A stretch of 64,000 nt of DNA from NCBI GenBank assembly GCA_030646715.1, contig JAUSLJ010000016.1, forward strand, positions 1 to 64,000, written 5' to 3'. The stretch is from Agitococcus sp. Lineage in GTDB: Bacteria; Pseudomonadota; Gammaproteobacteria; Pseudomonadales; Moraxellaceae. The notes beneath the pieces are model-generated. The model did not search any database and was not told the origin of the DNA. It saw nothing but the letters and a program-made list of their open reading frames with translations. Within the stretch, counting starts at the first letter, position 1; the number at the start of each line of letters is the position of its first letter. The translations under genes were made by a program, and so were the position numbers. Positions 36,018-43,867 of this stretch are shown one piece after another.

Positions 36018-36632
36018 TCACCTTTTATAAAGTTTATTAACACGACTTAGGACTTCTTCACGTACTGTTATAAGAGAACCGCCGGGCACGGAGGTAGCAT
36101 CGACAATCGAAGAAACTTGTCCATCGACCATAATTAGGTAAGCGGGCAATGACTGAACGCCGGCTCGGGTTGCGAGTCTAGCAGCACGCGCTAAGGCTGC
36201 TTGTGCGGGTGCGGCTTGGGCTCCTGAGAAAAGGGCCTGTAGCTGGGAGTCATTATTTGGGATGTCACTTTGAAGCCAAACGTACACTTGCAGCAAATCG
36301 CTGAAAGAAATACCTTGGTCCTGTACTCCTTTATAGATTGAATTTTTGACAGTTTCCGCGAATCGCGCGCTGCTATCCCGAGAAGCGTAGTACACCAATT
36401 CTTTAAACCTGCCTTCACCCTCTACCGTAGGAACGGGGGCTCTTACAAACCGGCCTCCTCTTTCAGTTGTTTGTTGCTCGATGACTGTGTCTTGCACTTC
36501 GGCCTCTCGACAAACAGGGCAAGAAAAACTCATTATTTTCACTACGTCAACCACCGGCGTAGCGCACTGAGCCACGAGGGCGAACAACCCCAATACAATA
36601 AATATTAAAGGCTTTACATAAGCGACCCTCAT
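36018..36632 (-). CDS. DsbA/DsbC-like periplasmic thiol oxidoreductase
   Basis: 204 residues with a signal peptide (VKPLIFIVLGLFALVAQCA). A thioredoxin fold follows with the active site SFSCPVCREAE (about 36-46) and the cis-Pro loop GVQSLPAYLIMVDG near 160. The inserted helical region between them is typical of DsbA and DsbG. It would make or correct disulphides in transfer or pilus proteins. The start ATG follows a GTG that could also serve, and both overlap the upstream gene's stop region. Confidence 0.8.
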   Translation of the reverse strand: MRVAYVKPLIFIVLGLFALVAQCATPVVDVVKIMSFSCPVCREAEVQDTVIEQQTTERGGRFVRAPVPTVEGEGRFKELVYYASRDSSARFAETVKNSIYKGVQDQGISFSDLLQVYVWLQSDIPNNDSQLQALFSGAQAAPAQAALARAARLATRAGVQSLPAYLIMVDGQVSSIVDATSVPGGSLITVREEVLSRVNKLYKR

Positions 36633-36634
36633 CA

Positions 36635-36979
36635 CTATTTTGAAGCAGCGAGAGGTTCAGGTGCAAGGGGCTTAGCAACCATATCAGGGGCTACCCTCGT
36701 TGCAGGCGCGATGGACTGGTCCTTTACCCAAGCATTGTAAGCGTCTTGGTAGAACAGCCTCCAGGTTAGATATCGGCAGCCATACTCTATTTTGTTAAAC
36801 CAGACTTGTGTTGTTTGCTGCTGGCTGGGGATTACAAGAGCGGAGAGCGAGGTGACAACGTTGCCTGCCCACCCAACTGGTCGGCACGCATTTTCAATGC
36901 GCTTATCAGGGGTTCCAGCTATAAAAATCCATACAACGAGCGAGAGGAACAGGAGCCCCCAGAATTCTTTATGCAACAT
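36635..36979 (-). CDS. Small membrane protein, unknown
   Basis: 114 residues. An N-terminal membrane segment (FWGLLFLSLVVWIFIAG) precedes a short domain with two cysteines (NACRPVG and YGCRYLTWRLF) and an Ala/Pro-rich tail. It is the first gene of the unit with the DsbA-like and OmpA-like genes. I do not recognise the family. Confidence 0.6.
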   Translation of the reverse strand: MLHKEFWGLLFLSLVVWIFIAGTPDKRIENACRPVGWAGNVVTSLSALVIPSQQQTTQVWFNKIEYGCRYLTWRLFYQDAYNAWVKDQSIAPATRVAPDMVAKPLAPEPLAASK

Positions 36980-37070
36980 AGTCGAGCCTTTAATGATTAG
37001 ATTGAACGTTATTTATTTGCAATTGAATGCAAAGAACCGTGCAGTTACTGTAGCTAATCGAGTTTAAACC

Positions 37071-37092
37071 GGGAAGTGTTCTTTATCGATTG
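37071..37092 (-). repeat. Solo terminus of the IS1-like element
   Basis: The 22 bases GGGAAGTGTTCTTTATCGAT plus TG match the inverted complement of the right end at 454-475 with one mismatch. No transposase frame follows, so this is a decayed copy or a lone end. Confidence 0.55.
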
Positions 37093-37490
37093 ATATGAGC
37101 TGCCAACCTGCGCCATATACCAAAGGTCTGTATTCCCTTAGTCCGTTCGGATACCGCATTTTGAATTGGTGCCTTTATCTGCAAGCGGACAACCTCGGGA
37201 TTACTCCGCAATCTGGCGCTGTCCCCAAATTAAAAAAACCGTACAGTTGATAAACTTTGTGTCAAAACGAGTGCAACCTCACCTCTCAACATACCTTCGT
37301 GAATCCGCATCGCCCTATGGGACTAGAAGTGCGCGCGTATGTGACTCAAGGCATTACGGGGTATGGCCGATTTAGCTGAGCGTCAACACTGGTATCGTAA
37401 GTGCCAAGTTCGTTAGTCAGATTTCTTTATTTAAAAAGATTAAAGCTAAAAGGCTTCTAAGTAAGCTTAGCGAAGGCATACCCTTTTAAG
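37093..37490. other. Gene-free stretch beside the IS end
   Basis: Short frames only, with none recognised. It may be the body of a decayed IS1-like element. Confidence 0.35.
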
Positions 37491-39626
37491 TTAGTTTCCT
37501 GCGAAAATTGGAGGGCAGTCGGGACTAACAAGTTTTCTCCTAAAAGCGGGTAATGCTTCGTTCATTTTACGACCCCATTTTGAGTACACAATTCTTTTAT
37601 CAAATAAGGTAATACGGCCTCTATCCGTTTCTCTTCGCATCAGCCGACCCACCATTTGAATTAATTTTGTTAATGCATCCGGCAACGCCCTTTTTCCAAA
37701 GTATTCTTTCCCCATTAATTCCTGTAGTTCTCGCTCCACAGGAGAGGTAGGCACTGAAAAAGGAAGCGCGCAAATTATTACATGCGAGCACAACTTACCC
37801 GGTAGGTCAAGGCCCTCGGCCATAGTTGCCAGGCCACAGAGGATATTCCCGCCTCCCCCGTCTATTCTAGTTTTATGGTCAGAAATTAGCTCTTTCATAC
37901 CCTTATCGCCTTGCACCATTACCAAGTTGCCAAATTTCGCACGTAATGCGGAAACGACCACTTCTTGCATAGCTCTTGAGGGAAATAGGACAAGAGTTCC
38001 CTCCAAAGGATTTATAAATTTTGGCATTGAAATCGCCAGCTCTTCTATAAATTTTGCTCGTTCATCAGCTCTAGGGCTATGGTCCATCGTCACCAAGTAC
38101 ATTGTATTTTCACGGTAGGGAAAAATGTGGGGCAACGCTACGGTTCTTAGAGCATCACCTGCCCCACATCGTGCCTTGAATCGGTCAAAGCCGTCAAAAT
38201 CTTGCAGTGTTGCGGATACCATTGCAACTGATACTCGCTCACTGCTCCATAGTAGGTCTCGAAGTACATCGGCTCCCTCCAAAGGCGAGGTGTGCAAGGA
38301 TGTTTCGGTTTCTTTACGATATGCCCAGCGAACCGCCCGTTGATTCCCGGCCAGAAGTGTTAGGGTTTTTACTATATTAGATATTTTACTACCGAAAAAA
38401 GCGGATTGCACAAGGAGGTCGGATACTGGTTTTTTTAGGTGCGGCGACTTTTCAACTAAGTTACTTCCCTTCAATGCTTGTGTGGCGTCTTGTATAGCTT
38501 TTTGGAGGGAAGAACTGTGTTCCAACGCTTGAGAAATGGCAATTGTTAGCCCAGGGGGTAGCATCCCTCCAATAAATCTTGCTTGATAGGTTTCTGGGTC
38601 CACGTCTACGTTAGCAAGCTCATTTTTTATTGCATTTATTGAGTTAACTAAAAATGAGGGCTCAAACTCTGAAATTTGTACTTTTTGTTTTTCAAGTATT
38701 CGCATCAAATCAGGACTTTTTTGCCATGCTCTTGTATACGCAACTAACTTGCTCAAATCGCTGAGAATAGTAGTTATGGCAAGATGCCCTGCTCCAATAT
38801 CTAGCGCTTTGTCGGGAAGGTGATGTGCCTCGTCAAATACGACAATGTAGCGTCCTGCGGTGAATAGAGGGTCGATGCCCTCTTTGGCCATCGCTAAATC
38901 GGACAGTACCAAGTCATGGTTGGCAATAATTACTTTAGCGGAAGACAGCGCGCGTCTAGCGTTAAAGAAAGGGCACCCAGAATTATAGTAGTCGCACTTG
39001 TGACCTAGGCATGTTTCTGCGTTAGCAGCGACATGTGGCCAGATTGATGGCAACTTTCCATTATAGCTGTCGCTGTCCCCTTCCCAGGTCTTTGACTTCC
39101 AACTTTCCAAGAGCTCTTGGACCCCTTGCTGCTCGAGTCGCGCTTGATTAGTATTCGCGTCGAATAGGTCCACTTGCGTGGAGTCATCGCCTCCTTCCAG
39201 CAAACGTTCGGCATTTGCTGCGCAAAAATAGCGGCTACGTCCTTTTGCTATTACGCAATCAAAAGGGTTGAGTATTCCAGCTTCGAATAAGCGAGGGAGG
39301 TCCCCTGTTAAAATCTGAGACTGAAGCCCTACGGTTGCAGTGGCAACAACAATAGGAATTTCTTTTGTAGTTCTCAGTTTTTCTACCGCAGCTATGGCGC
39401 CGATTAGATATGCTAAAGTTTTGCCCGTGCCAGTAGGCGCCTCGGCTGCAATGGGGTCGCCAGCGACTAAGGCTCGACAGATATCTTTGGATAAATCTTT
39501 CTGCCCGCTACGCATTTTGAAATCGGATAATCGTTCTAATTTCTCGTAGCATTCATCAATAAAAATTAGTGCCGTATCGTCCCGAGAGACTCGCATTGCA
39601 TCTAGAATTGGAATTACACGACCCAT
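37491..39626 (-). CDS. dinG: DinG/XPD-type iron-sulphur helicase
   Basis: 711 residues. Walker A AEAPTGTGKTLAYLIGAIAA is near 55-70. Four cysteines (FCAANAERLL, ETCLGHKCDYYNSGCPFF) probably bind a 4Fe-4S cluster. The DEAH box VVFDEAHHLPD, the motif V-like GLATMAEGLDLPG and motif VI QMVGRLMRRETDRG follow. DinG unwinds 5' overhang DNA, R-loops and D-loops, and helps resolve replication-transcription conflicts. The gene stands alone, divergent from kfrA. Length equals typical DinG. Confidence 0.88.
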   Translation of the reverse strand: MGRVIPILDAMRVSRDDTALIFIDECYEKLERLSDFKMRSGQKDLSKDICRALVAGDPIAAEAPTGTGKTLAYLIGAIAAVEKLRTTKEIPIVVATATVGLQSQILTGDLPRLFEAGILNPFDCVIAKGRSRYFCAANAERLLEGGDDSTQVDLFDANTNQARLEQQGVQELLESWKSKTWEGDSDSYNGKLPSIWPHVAANAETCLGHKCDYYNSGCPFFNARRALSSAKVIIANHDLVLSDLAMAKEGIDPLFTAGRYIVVFDEAHHLPDKALDIGAGHLAITTILSDLSKLVAYTRAWQKSPDLMRILEKQKVQISEFEPSFLVNSINAIKNELANVDVDPETYQARFIGGMLPPGLTIAISQALEHSSSLQKAIQDATQALKGSNLVEKSPHLKKPVSDLLVQSAFFGSKISNIVKTLTLLAGNQRAVRWAYRKETETSLHTSPLEGADVLRDLLWSSERVSVAMVSATLQDFDGFDRFKARCGAGDALRTVALPHIFPYRENTMYLVTMDHSPRADERAKFIEELAISMPKFINPLEGTLVLFPSRAMQEVVVSALRAKFGNLVMVQGDKGMKELISDHKTRIDGGGGNILCGLATMAEGLDLPGKLCSHVIICALPFSVPTSPVERELQELMGKEYFGKRALPDALTKLIQMVGRLMRRETDRGRITLFDKRIVYSKWGRKMNEALPAFRRKLVSPDCPPIFAGN

Positions 39627-39930
39627 CGTATCCTCAATATTTGTTATTTAGCCTGAATACACATAGCGAGCCGGTTTATATGCGAAAAGATAAATCACGA
39701 CATTACGAAATATCAGGCATTAATTTCGATAGTTAGGGGGTATAGCGCATGCTTTATACGATGTTCCACGGAAAAATAAATAGGGTTCCTAGTAACGCCT
39801 AAGTCCTTGAATACAATCATTTAATTTTGGTGCTAATAAGTAAAATACGCAGATGTTCCACGGTATTTTGGCAAAAATAAATAAATGCGTGTAATAATGC
39901 GTAATATCGTAATTAGGAGAGGAATTAATC
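39627..39930. promoter_or_regulatory. Divergent dinG/kfrA promoter region with repeats
   Basis: GATGTTCCACGG occurs twice as a direct repeat (39760-39771 and 39852-39863), followed both times by AATAAATA-like text. A GCGCTATACC motif on the minus strand near 39740 points toward the helicase gene. The repeats are good candidates for KfrA operators. Confidence 0.5.
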
Positions 39931-40587
39931 GTGGCACGCCTGACAGACACACGGGAGAAGGTACGAGAGGCCGCTCAGTTAATTCGTGATAATGGAGGCA
40001 TCCCGACGCCTACTGTGATTAGAAATATGCTTGGTGGAAAGGGGAGCCCAAATACGATTGTCCAAGAGTTGAAGAAATTCATGGCGGAGCAACAGGACCC
40101 GAACGCAGCTTCAGGTGCCCTCTCAACTGTAAAAGTAGTTGAGAGGGTTGGGTTGAGTGAGTTAGCAGCGTTGCTCACTGAAGCAACTGCGGGGAATAAG
40201 CAAGTGTTGGAGACGATACATTTGTTGGGCCAACAAGTGCTTTCCGTTGAAACTGCTGTTATCGAGGTTCAAGACCTGAAAAATTTATGCAAAGAATTAA
40301 GTGGTAGTTTGAGTTTAGATAAAACGCTTATTGCTCATGAGTTATCGGGAGTCATTCTTCGGTTCGATGCGATTCAAAGAAAAATGCTGATTGACATCGA
40401 TGACGCTCGTGAAGATGCTAAAAAATGGAAGGCCAAGTATGTTGCGGCAAGGGATGAGGCTGAAACCTGGCGTATTACTATGACGCAGCGATTTAACAAA
40501 CAGCAGGAGGACATTGCATTTTTACGAGGAAAACTTGACGGAATGCTGTTGCCGGGAGGAAGCGAAGAAGAGCCTAATTGTAATTAG
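39931..40587 (+). CDS. kfrA: KfrA-like plasmid DNA-binding protein
   Basis: 218 residues from a GTG with an AGGAGAGG site. Residues 1-60 (TREKVREAAQLIRDNGGIPT, PTVIRNMLGGKGSPNTIVQE) match the KfrA N-terminal helix-turn-helix. The remainder is a long helical, probably coiled-coil section (VRAIQ-free, with AKKWKAKYVAARDEAETW). KfrA proteins bind their own promoter and help organise low-copy plasmids. It sits between the direct repeats and the parS-like array, so it fits a segregation role. Confidence 0.85.
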   Translation: MARLTDTREKVREAAQLIRDNGGIPTPTVIRNMLGGKGSPNTIVQELKKFMAEQQDPNAASGALSTVKVVERVGLSELAALLTEATAGNKQVLETIHLLGQQVLSVETAVIEVQDLKNLCKELSGSLSLDKTLIAHELSGVILRFDAIQRKMLIDIDDAREDAKKWKAKYVAARDEAETWRITMTQRFNKQQEDIAFLRGKLDGMLLPGGSEEEPNCN

Positions 40588-40604
40588 ACCAGCGGGCAAT
40601 ACTA

Positions 40605-40620
40605 GTTTCAACGTTGAAAC
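40605..40620. promoter_or_regulatory. parS-like site 1
   Basis: Perfect 16-bp palindrome GTTTCAACGTTGAAAC, 18 bp after the kfrA stop. It is the presumed ParB target. Confidence 0.8.
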
Positions 40621-40861
40621 CATCGCTGGACAGTAATCGAGTTCCTAAGTAATAAAGCCCTTGTTTTTGTATCAGTATTCCTCCGTGCAAAAGTCTAAGT
40701 GCTTTTCTGCTTCTATTCCTAGGTTTACTACTTACGCCCACCACCTTTTTTAGCATTAGCTGCGCCGCTTATTAATTAACTACCACTAGGCTCATCGATT
40801 CTTAGCGTACCTATGAAGTGTTAAAGTGGGCTTTTTCGACACATGTTTGCACGTATATTAA

Positions 40862-40877
40862 GTTTCAACGTTGAAAC
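40862..40877. promoter_or_regulatory. parS-like site 2
   Basis: Exact copy of GTTTCAACGTTGAAAC. Confidence 0.8.
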
Positions 40878-41191
40878 AGACTCCAGCGTGTAACGCTTGG
40901 CTGCCGCCGAAAGTAGGGTTGCCCATTACTTGGTTGATAAGGCATTCGTATCAACACAGTGCTATCTTTTTGGTTATTTATTTGATTATTACTGGCGGGG
41001 CTTAGCGTAATATTCCGAGTATTGACGTTAGAACGAGGTGTAGCGCCCCTGTCCGTCAGGTGGCGAAGCTACGTACTCTTTCATTTGGGACGGACTTTTT
41101 TATTGAAATGTTAAACATTTTAAGGATTGATGCTTGCAGTTTAGACTTGAGTTTACAAAAATAATTCCCCGTGGGGCGTAGTGCGCCCCCG

Positions 41192-41207
41192 GTTTCAACG
41201 TTGAAAC
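41192..41207. promoter_or_regulatory. parS-like site 3
   Basis: Exact copy of the palindrome, flanked by GG and CC that extend the symmetry by one base pair on each side. Confidence 0.8.
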
Positions 41208-41333
41208 CACTAAGGCGTTTTCCTTAGTGGCCTATCCTATTGCGTTACTGTGTGAAAATTGTGGAGATATTTATGATTTGTTTTCATTTTTTTTGTATGG
41301 TTACTTTAATCAATTAAAGAAATATTCCACATA

Positions 41334-41432
41334 GGGGGTGATAACTTTTGGGTATTTTCCTACTTTGTGCTTGTATTGCTTGGTTAAAGGTGGCGAGCAC
41401 AAAGTAGTGTTTAGTGATGAGTTATCGCCCCC
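41334..41432. other. Nested 99-base inverted-repeat structure
   Basis: Outer arms GGGGGTGATAACT (41334-41346) and AGTTATCGCCCCC (41420-41432) pair with one G-T wobble. Inner arms TACTTTGTGCT (41361-41371) and AGCACAAAGTA (41396-41406) pair perfectly. It lacks a T run and a coding frame. It could be a small RNA, an origin hairpin or a protein-binding cruciform. Confidence 0.6.
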
Positions 41433-41707
41433 AGATTAGGTTGATAGGTGCTGTTAGCACCAATCCGGACAGGTATTATTCGCAAATCAAAGGCGTGTCC
41501 TTTTAGTCTTAATCGTAACCCCGGAATTGAAGGTGGTTTTAAAGGGGGGGTGCTTAACGTAGTGAACCCAACCTAGCATCTACAATCAAATCGCTGATGC
41601 ATTATGTTTGAATGAAAGATGATAAATTATTTCAATATCAAAATAGAGTGCACGGCTCTCGTATGCGTTTGCGTCGGTTTTTAGACAGTGTCCTGATTGG
41701 CGCACTG

Positions 41708-41723
41708 GTTTCAACGTTGAAAC
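41708..41723. promoter_or_regulatory. parS-like site 4
   Basis: Exact copy of GTTTCAACGTTGAAAC. Confidence 0.8.
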
Positions 41724-41783
41724 TGATGTAGGGTGCTTATTCTGCTGTTGTAGTGCTTTCTCTATCTGAATAAAAAGAGCCTA

Positions 41784-41799
41784 GTTTCAACGTCGAAAC
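41784..41799. promoter_or_regulatory. parS-like site 5 (one change)
   Basis: GTTTCAACGTCGAAAC differs at one base. It sits in a larger inverted repeat (GAGCCTAGTTTC and GAAACTAGGCTC) just past the parB stop and may double as the parAB terminator stem. Confidence 0.7.
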
Positions 41800-41835
41800 T
41801 AGGCTCTAAGCGAACAGCGGTAGCTTAAATGGCGG

Positions 41836-42909
41836 TTATGTCGCAGGAACTCCTTCATCAAGAATAAGCCCTGTTTCTTTAAATATTTCTACAATTTTTG
41901 AAAATATATGGTTTCTCGTTTCGTCAGAGAGGTCCCCTAACTCAAGAGACATCCTACCATCAAAAGCCTTTAACTCGCCTCCGACTAACTCAACCCTAGA
42001 CAGTGCTTGTTCCCGTTTTTTTCGGGCGTTAGGTAAATATGCAACTGAATCTTTCACCATTGATTCAAGCGCTCGAACACTCAAGTTATGCGCGATAGCA
42101 CGATTAACTAAAGCCAATGTTAAGCTTTCGTTTTTTTCCACTTGCTTCCAGTAACAAAAAACTTGGTACGCAGAGGATAATCCAAAATTTTTAATATTTT
42201 TTGCCATTGACTCAATAATTGCCGAAGGTAGCTCCGCAATGGCTAAACTTTTAGACATTTCACTTTTTGAAATGCCGAGTGTAAGTGCTAACGATTGTGC
42301 ATCAGCAGATATTTGCTCGACCAGTAACTCCTTAAATCGGATTGCGTCATCGAAATGACTTTGCGCTTTATGTTCTACATTTAAAGCACGTGCTTGAACG
42401 TAGTCATCTAACGATGATTTGCTTGGTGCAACAATTTCTAGTGCGATATGGGTTTTAGCTAAGCTAAGCAGCATACGTCTCCGCCGATGCCCACTTTTAA
42501 GAGGGAACTTTCCATTTTCATCGCACTCATAAGCCTGGGCCGGTTCTAATTGTCCGTGTGTTGCCAGAGAGCGAAGTAACGACTTCCAATCTTCGTCATC
42601 ATCAAAATAAAAATAGCGAGGATTGCGAGGGTGTTCTTTGGTAACGGATAGAGGCATCCAAATGCGTGAGCCCGGTGGATAGCTAGCTCCTTCCACATAG
42701 TCTAAGTATCCAGGGGGAGCCCCTGTGTGAGTAGACTCCAAGTTGACAGGGGTCGAGCTCAGTGTTTGTAGTAATAGTGACGGGGGATGCTCGTCTGACA
42801 ATATTGGTTGAGACACTAAATTCGGCACGTCTTCGGCAGATTCTTCTGCTAAAAGTGCCAGCCTATTCAGCGATGCGCCAAGCGCTTCTAAATTTCGTCC
42901 TTTTTTCAT
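41836..42909 (-). CDS. parB: ParB, centromere-binding partition protein
   Basis: 357 residues from an ATG overlapping the parA stop (ATGA). The frame extends further up, but that part overlaps parA in another frame. The N terminus (MKKGRNLEALGASLNRL) is the usual ParA-interacting type. Then come a ParB-N domain with LATHGQLEPAQAYECDENGK and KSGHRRRRMLLSL (the arginine patch of the CTPase domain), and a helix-turn-helix with SLALTLGISKSEMSKSLAIA. It should bind the seven palindromes around the operon and load onto DNA. Confidence 0.9.
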   Translation of the reverse strand: MKKGRNLEALGASLNRLALLAEESAEDVPNLVSQPILSDEHPPSLLLQTLSSTPVNLESTHTGAPPGYLDYVEGASYPPGSRIWMPLSVTKEHPRNPRYFYFDDDEDWKSLLRSLATHGQLEPAQAYECDENGKFPLKSGHRRRRMLLSLAKTHIALEIVAPSKSSLDDYVQARALNVEHKAQSHFDDAIRFKELLVEQISADAQSLALTLGISKSEMSKSLAIAELPSAIIESMAKNIKNFGLSSAYQVFCYWKQVEKNESLTLALVNRAIAHNLSVRALESMVKDSVAYLPNARKKREQALSRVELVGGELKAFDGRMSLELGDLSDETRNHIFSKIVEIFKETGLILDEGVPAT

Positions 42910-43556
42910 GTCGTTAACTCCGCTACTAAGGTGTCTAAAGCTTTTCGGGCATCGGAAGTCCCTGACAGCGTATACAAGGACGTTCGATAGGTATAAGCGT
43001 CGGAAAATCCAGCTAAGTCCTTCAGTGTTGCCGTTAATATTGGCCAAGGACTTATAGTCTTGATAGAACTTAGCAAATATTTCTCAGAAGACCGTCGTCC
43101 GACATAATGATTAAGCAAAACCCGAATATCAAGAGGTGCCCCCCTTTTTTTCTCTATGCTCTTTACGAGCGGAATAACTTTCTCTAACGCGTCTATACAC
43201 GCGACATGCGGTTGAATAGGTAGTACAGCAACATCACAGATGTAGAGCGCAGCTTCAAGCTCTAAACTCACCAAATTTGGAGGTGTATCAATAATAAGAT
43301 AATCAATGTCTGAAATCCGCTTTGTAAGCCATTTAGAAAACTCGGCAATGCTTAGACCGCTCACTGCCTCTACTCGCACAGGATATGGCGAATATCCCTC
43401 GACAGTTCGGGCCTCCCACATATGTGCCGATTTCTGAGGGTCAGTATCAACCAAGAGCACACGTGCTCCTTTTTTTTGTAGCCCATCTGCAATGAGCATG
43501 GCGCAACTCGTTTTGCCTACCCCCCCTTTTTGGTTAAAAACACAGAAAGTTATCAC
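42906..43556 (-). CDS. parA: ParA, Walker-type partition ATPase
   Basis: 216 residues beginning at GTG with GGAG seven bases upstream. The deviant Walker A KGGVGKTSCAM lies at 10-20, followed by VDTDPQKSAHMWEAR and LIIDTPPN, all standard for small type Ib-like ParA proteins. These bind the nucleoid in the ATP state and move ParB-bound plasmid copies apart. No N-terminal DNA-binding domain is present, so ParB is the probable autoregulator. Confidence 0.93.
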   Translation of the reverse strand: MITFCVFNQKGGVGKTSCAMLIADGLQKKGARVLLVDTDPQKSAHMWEARTVEGYSPYPVRVEAVSGLSIAEFSKWLTKRISDIDYLIIDTPPNLVSLELEAALYICDVAVLPIQPHVACIDALEKVIPLVKSIEKKRGAPLDIRVLLNHYVGRRSSEKYLLSSIKTISPWPILTATLKDLAGFSDAYTYRTSLYTLSGTSDARKALDTLVAELTT

Positions 43557-43701
43557 GAGTTACTCCAAAAGTTTAAAGTGTTTGAATCATATAAAATATC
43601 TATAATATTGTCAATATTTAAAATTTTAGAAAAATAGTAAATTGTAAGAAATTAGCTATTGGACATAGCATCAGTTAAAGTAACTCAATATCTGAATCCA
43701 A

Positions 43702-43717
43702 GTTTCAACGTTGAAAC
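43702..43717. promoter_or_regulatory. parS-like site 6, upstream of parA
   Basis: Exact copy of GTTTCAACGTTGAAAC, 146 bp ahead of parA, where bound ParB could repress the operon. Confidence 0.8.
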
Positions 43718-43821
43718 AGGTATGTTGCATGATTAGCGGAAAGCGTTGAGAGGGATATTCTGGTTAAATTACTTATTTTTTTTGTTGTTTTATGTTGGGC
43801 AACACGCGAAGGGAGCCTCCG

Positions 43822-43837
43822 GTTTCAACGTTGAAAC
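43822..43837. promoter_or_regulatory. parS-like site 7
   Basis: Exact copy within a longer symmetry (CCTCCGGTTTC and GAAACCGGAGG), 31 bp past the recJ stop. It may also act as recJ's terminator stem. Confidence 0.8.
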
Positions 43838-43867
43838 CGGAGGGTGACGAAAAAAGGTCAAGATAGG

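Larger units (their letters stand above)
40588..41835. other. Centromere-like non-coding region
   Basis: About 1.25 kb with no gene, five copies of the parS-like palindrome and a nested 99-base hairpin. It lies between kfrA and parB. An origin of replication could be here, but I see neither a Rep gene nor clear iterons. Confidence 0.6.

Noticed and set aside
40588-41835. Origin of replication with iterons
   Set aside because: The only repeats are the parS-like sites and one hairpin. No Rep gene or DnaA-box cluster could be seen.
42910-43047. 46-residue N-terminal extension of ParB
   Set aside because: It lies within parA in another frame, and the ATG overlapping the parA stop gives the usual ParB N terminus.
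40605-43837. The repeated GTTTCAACGTTGAAAC read as CRISPR repeats
   Set aside because: The copies are 76 to about 1,900 bp apart, perfectly palindromic, and surround parAB. No regular spacers and no cas genes.
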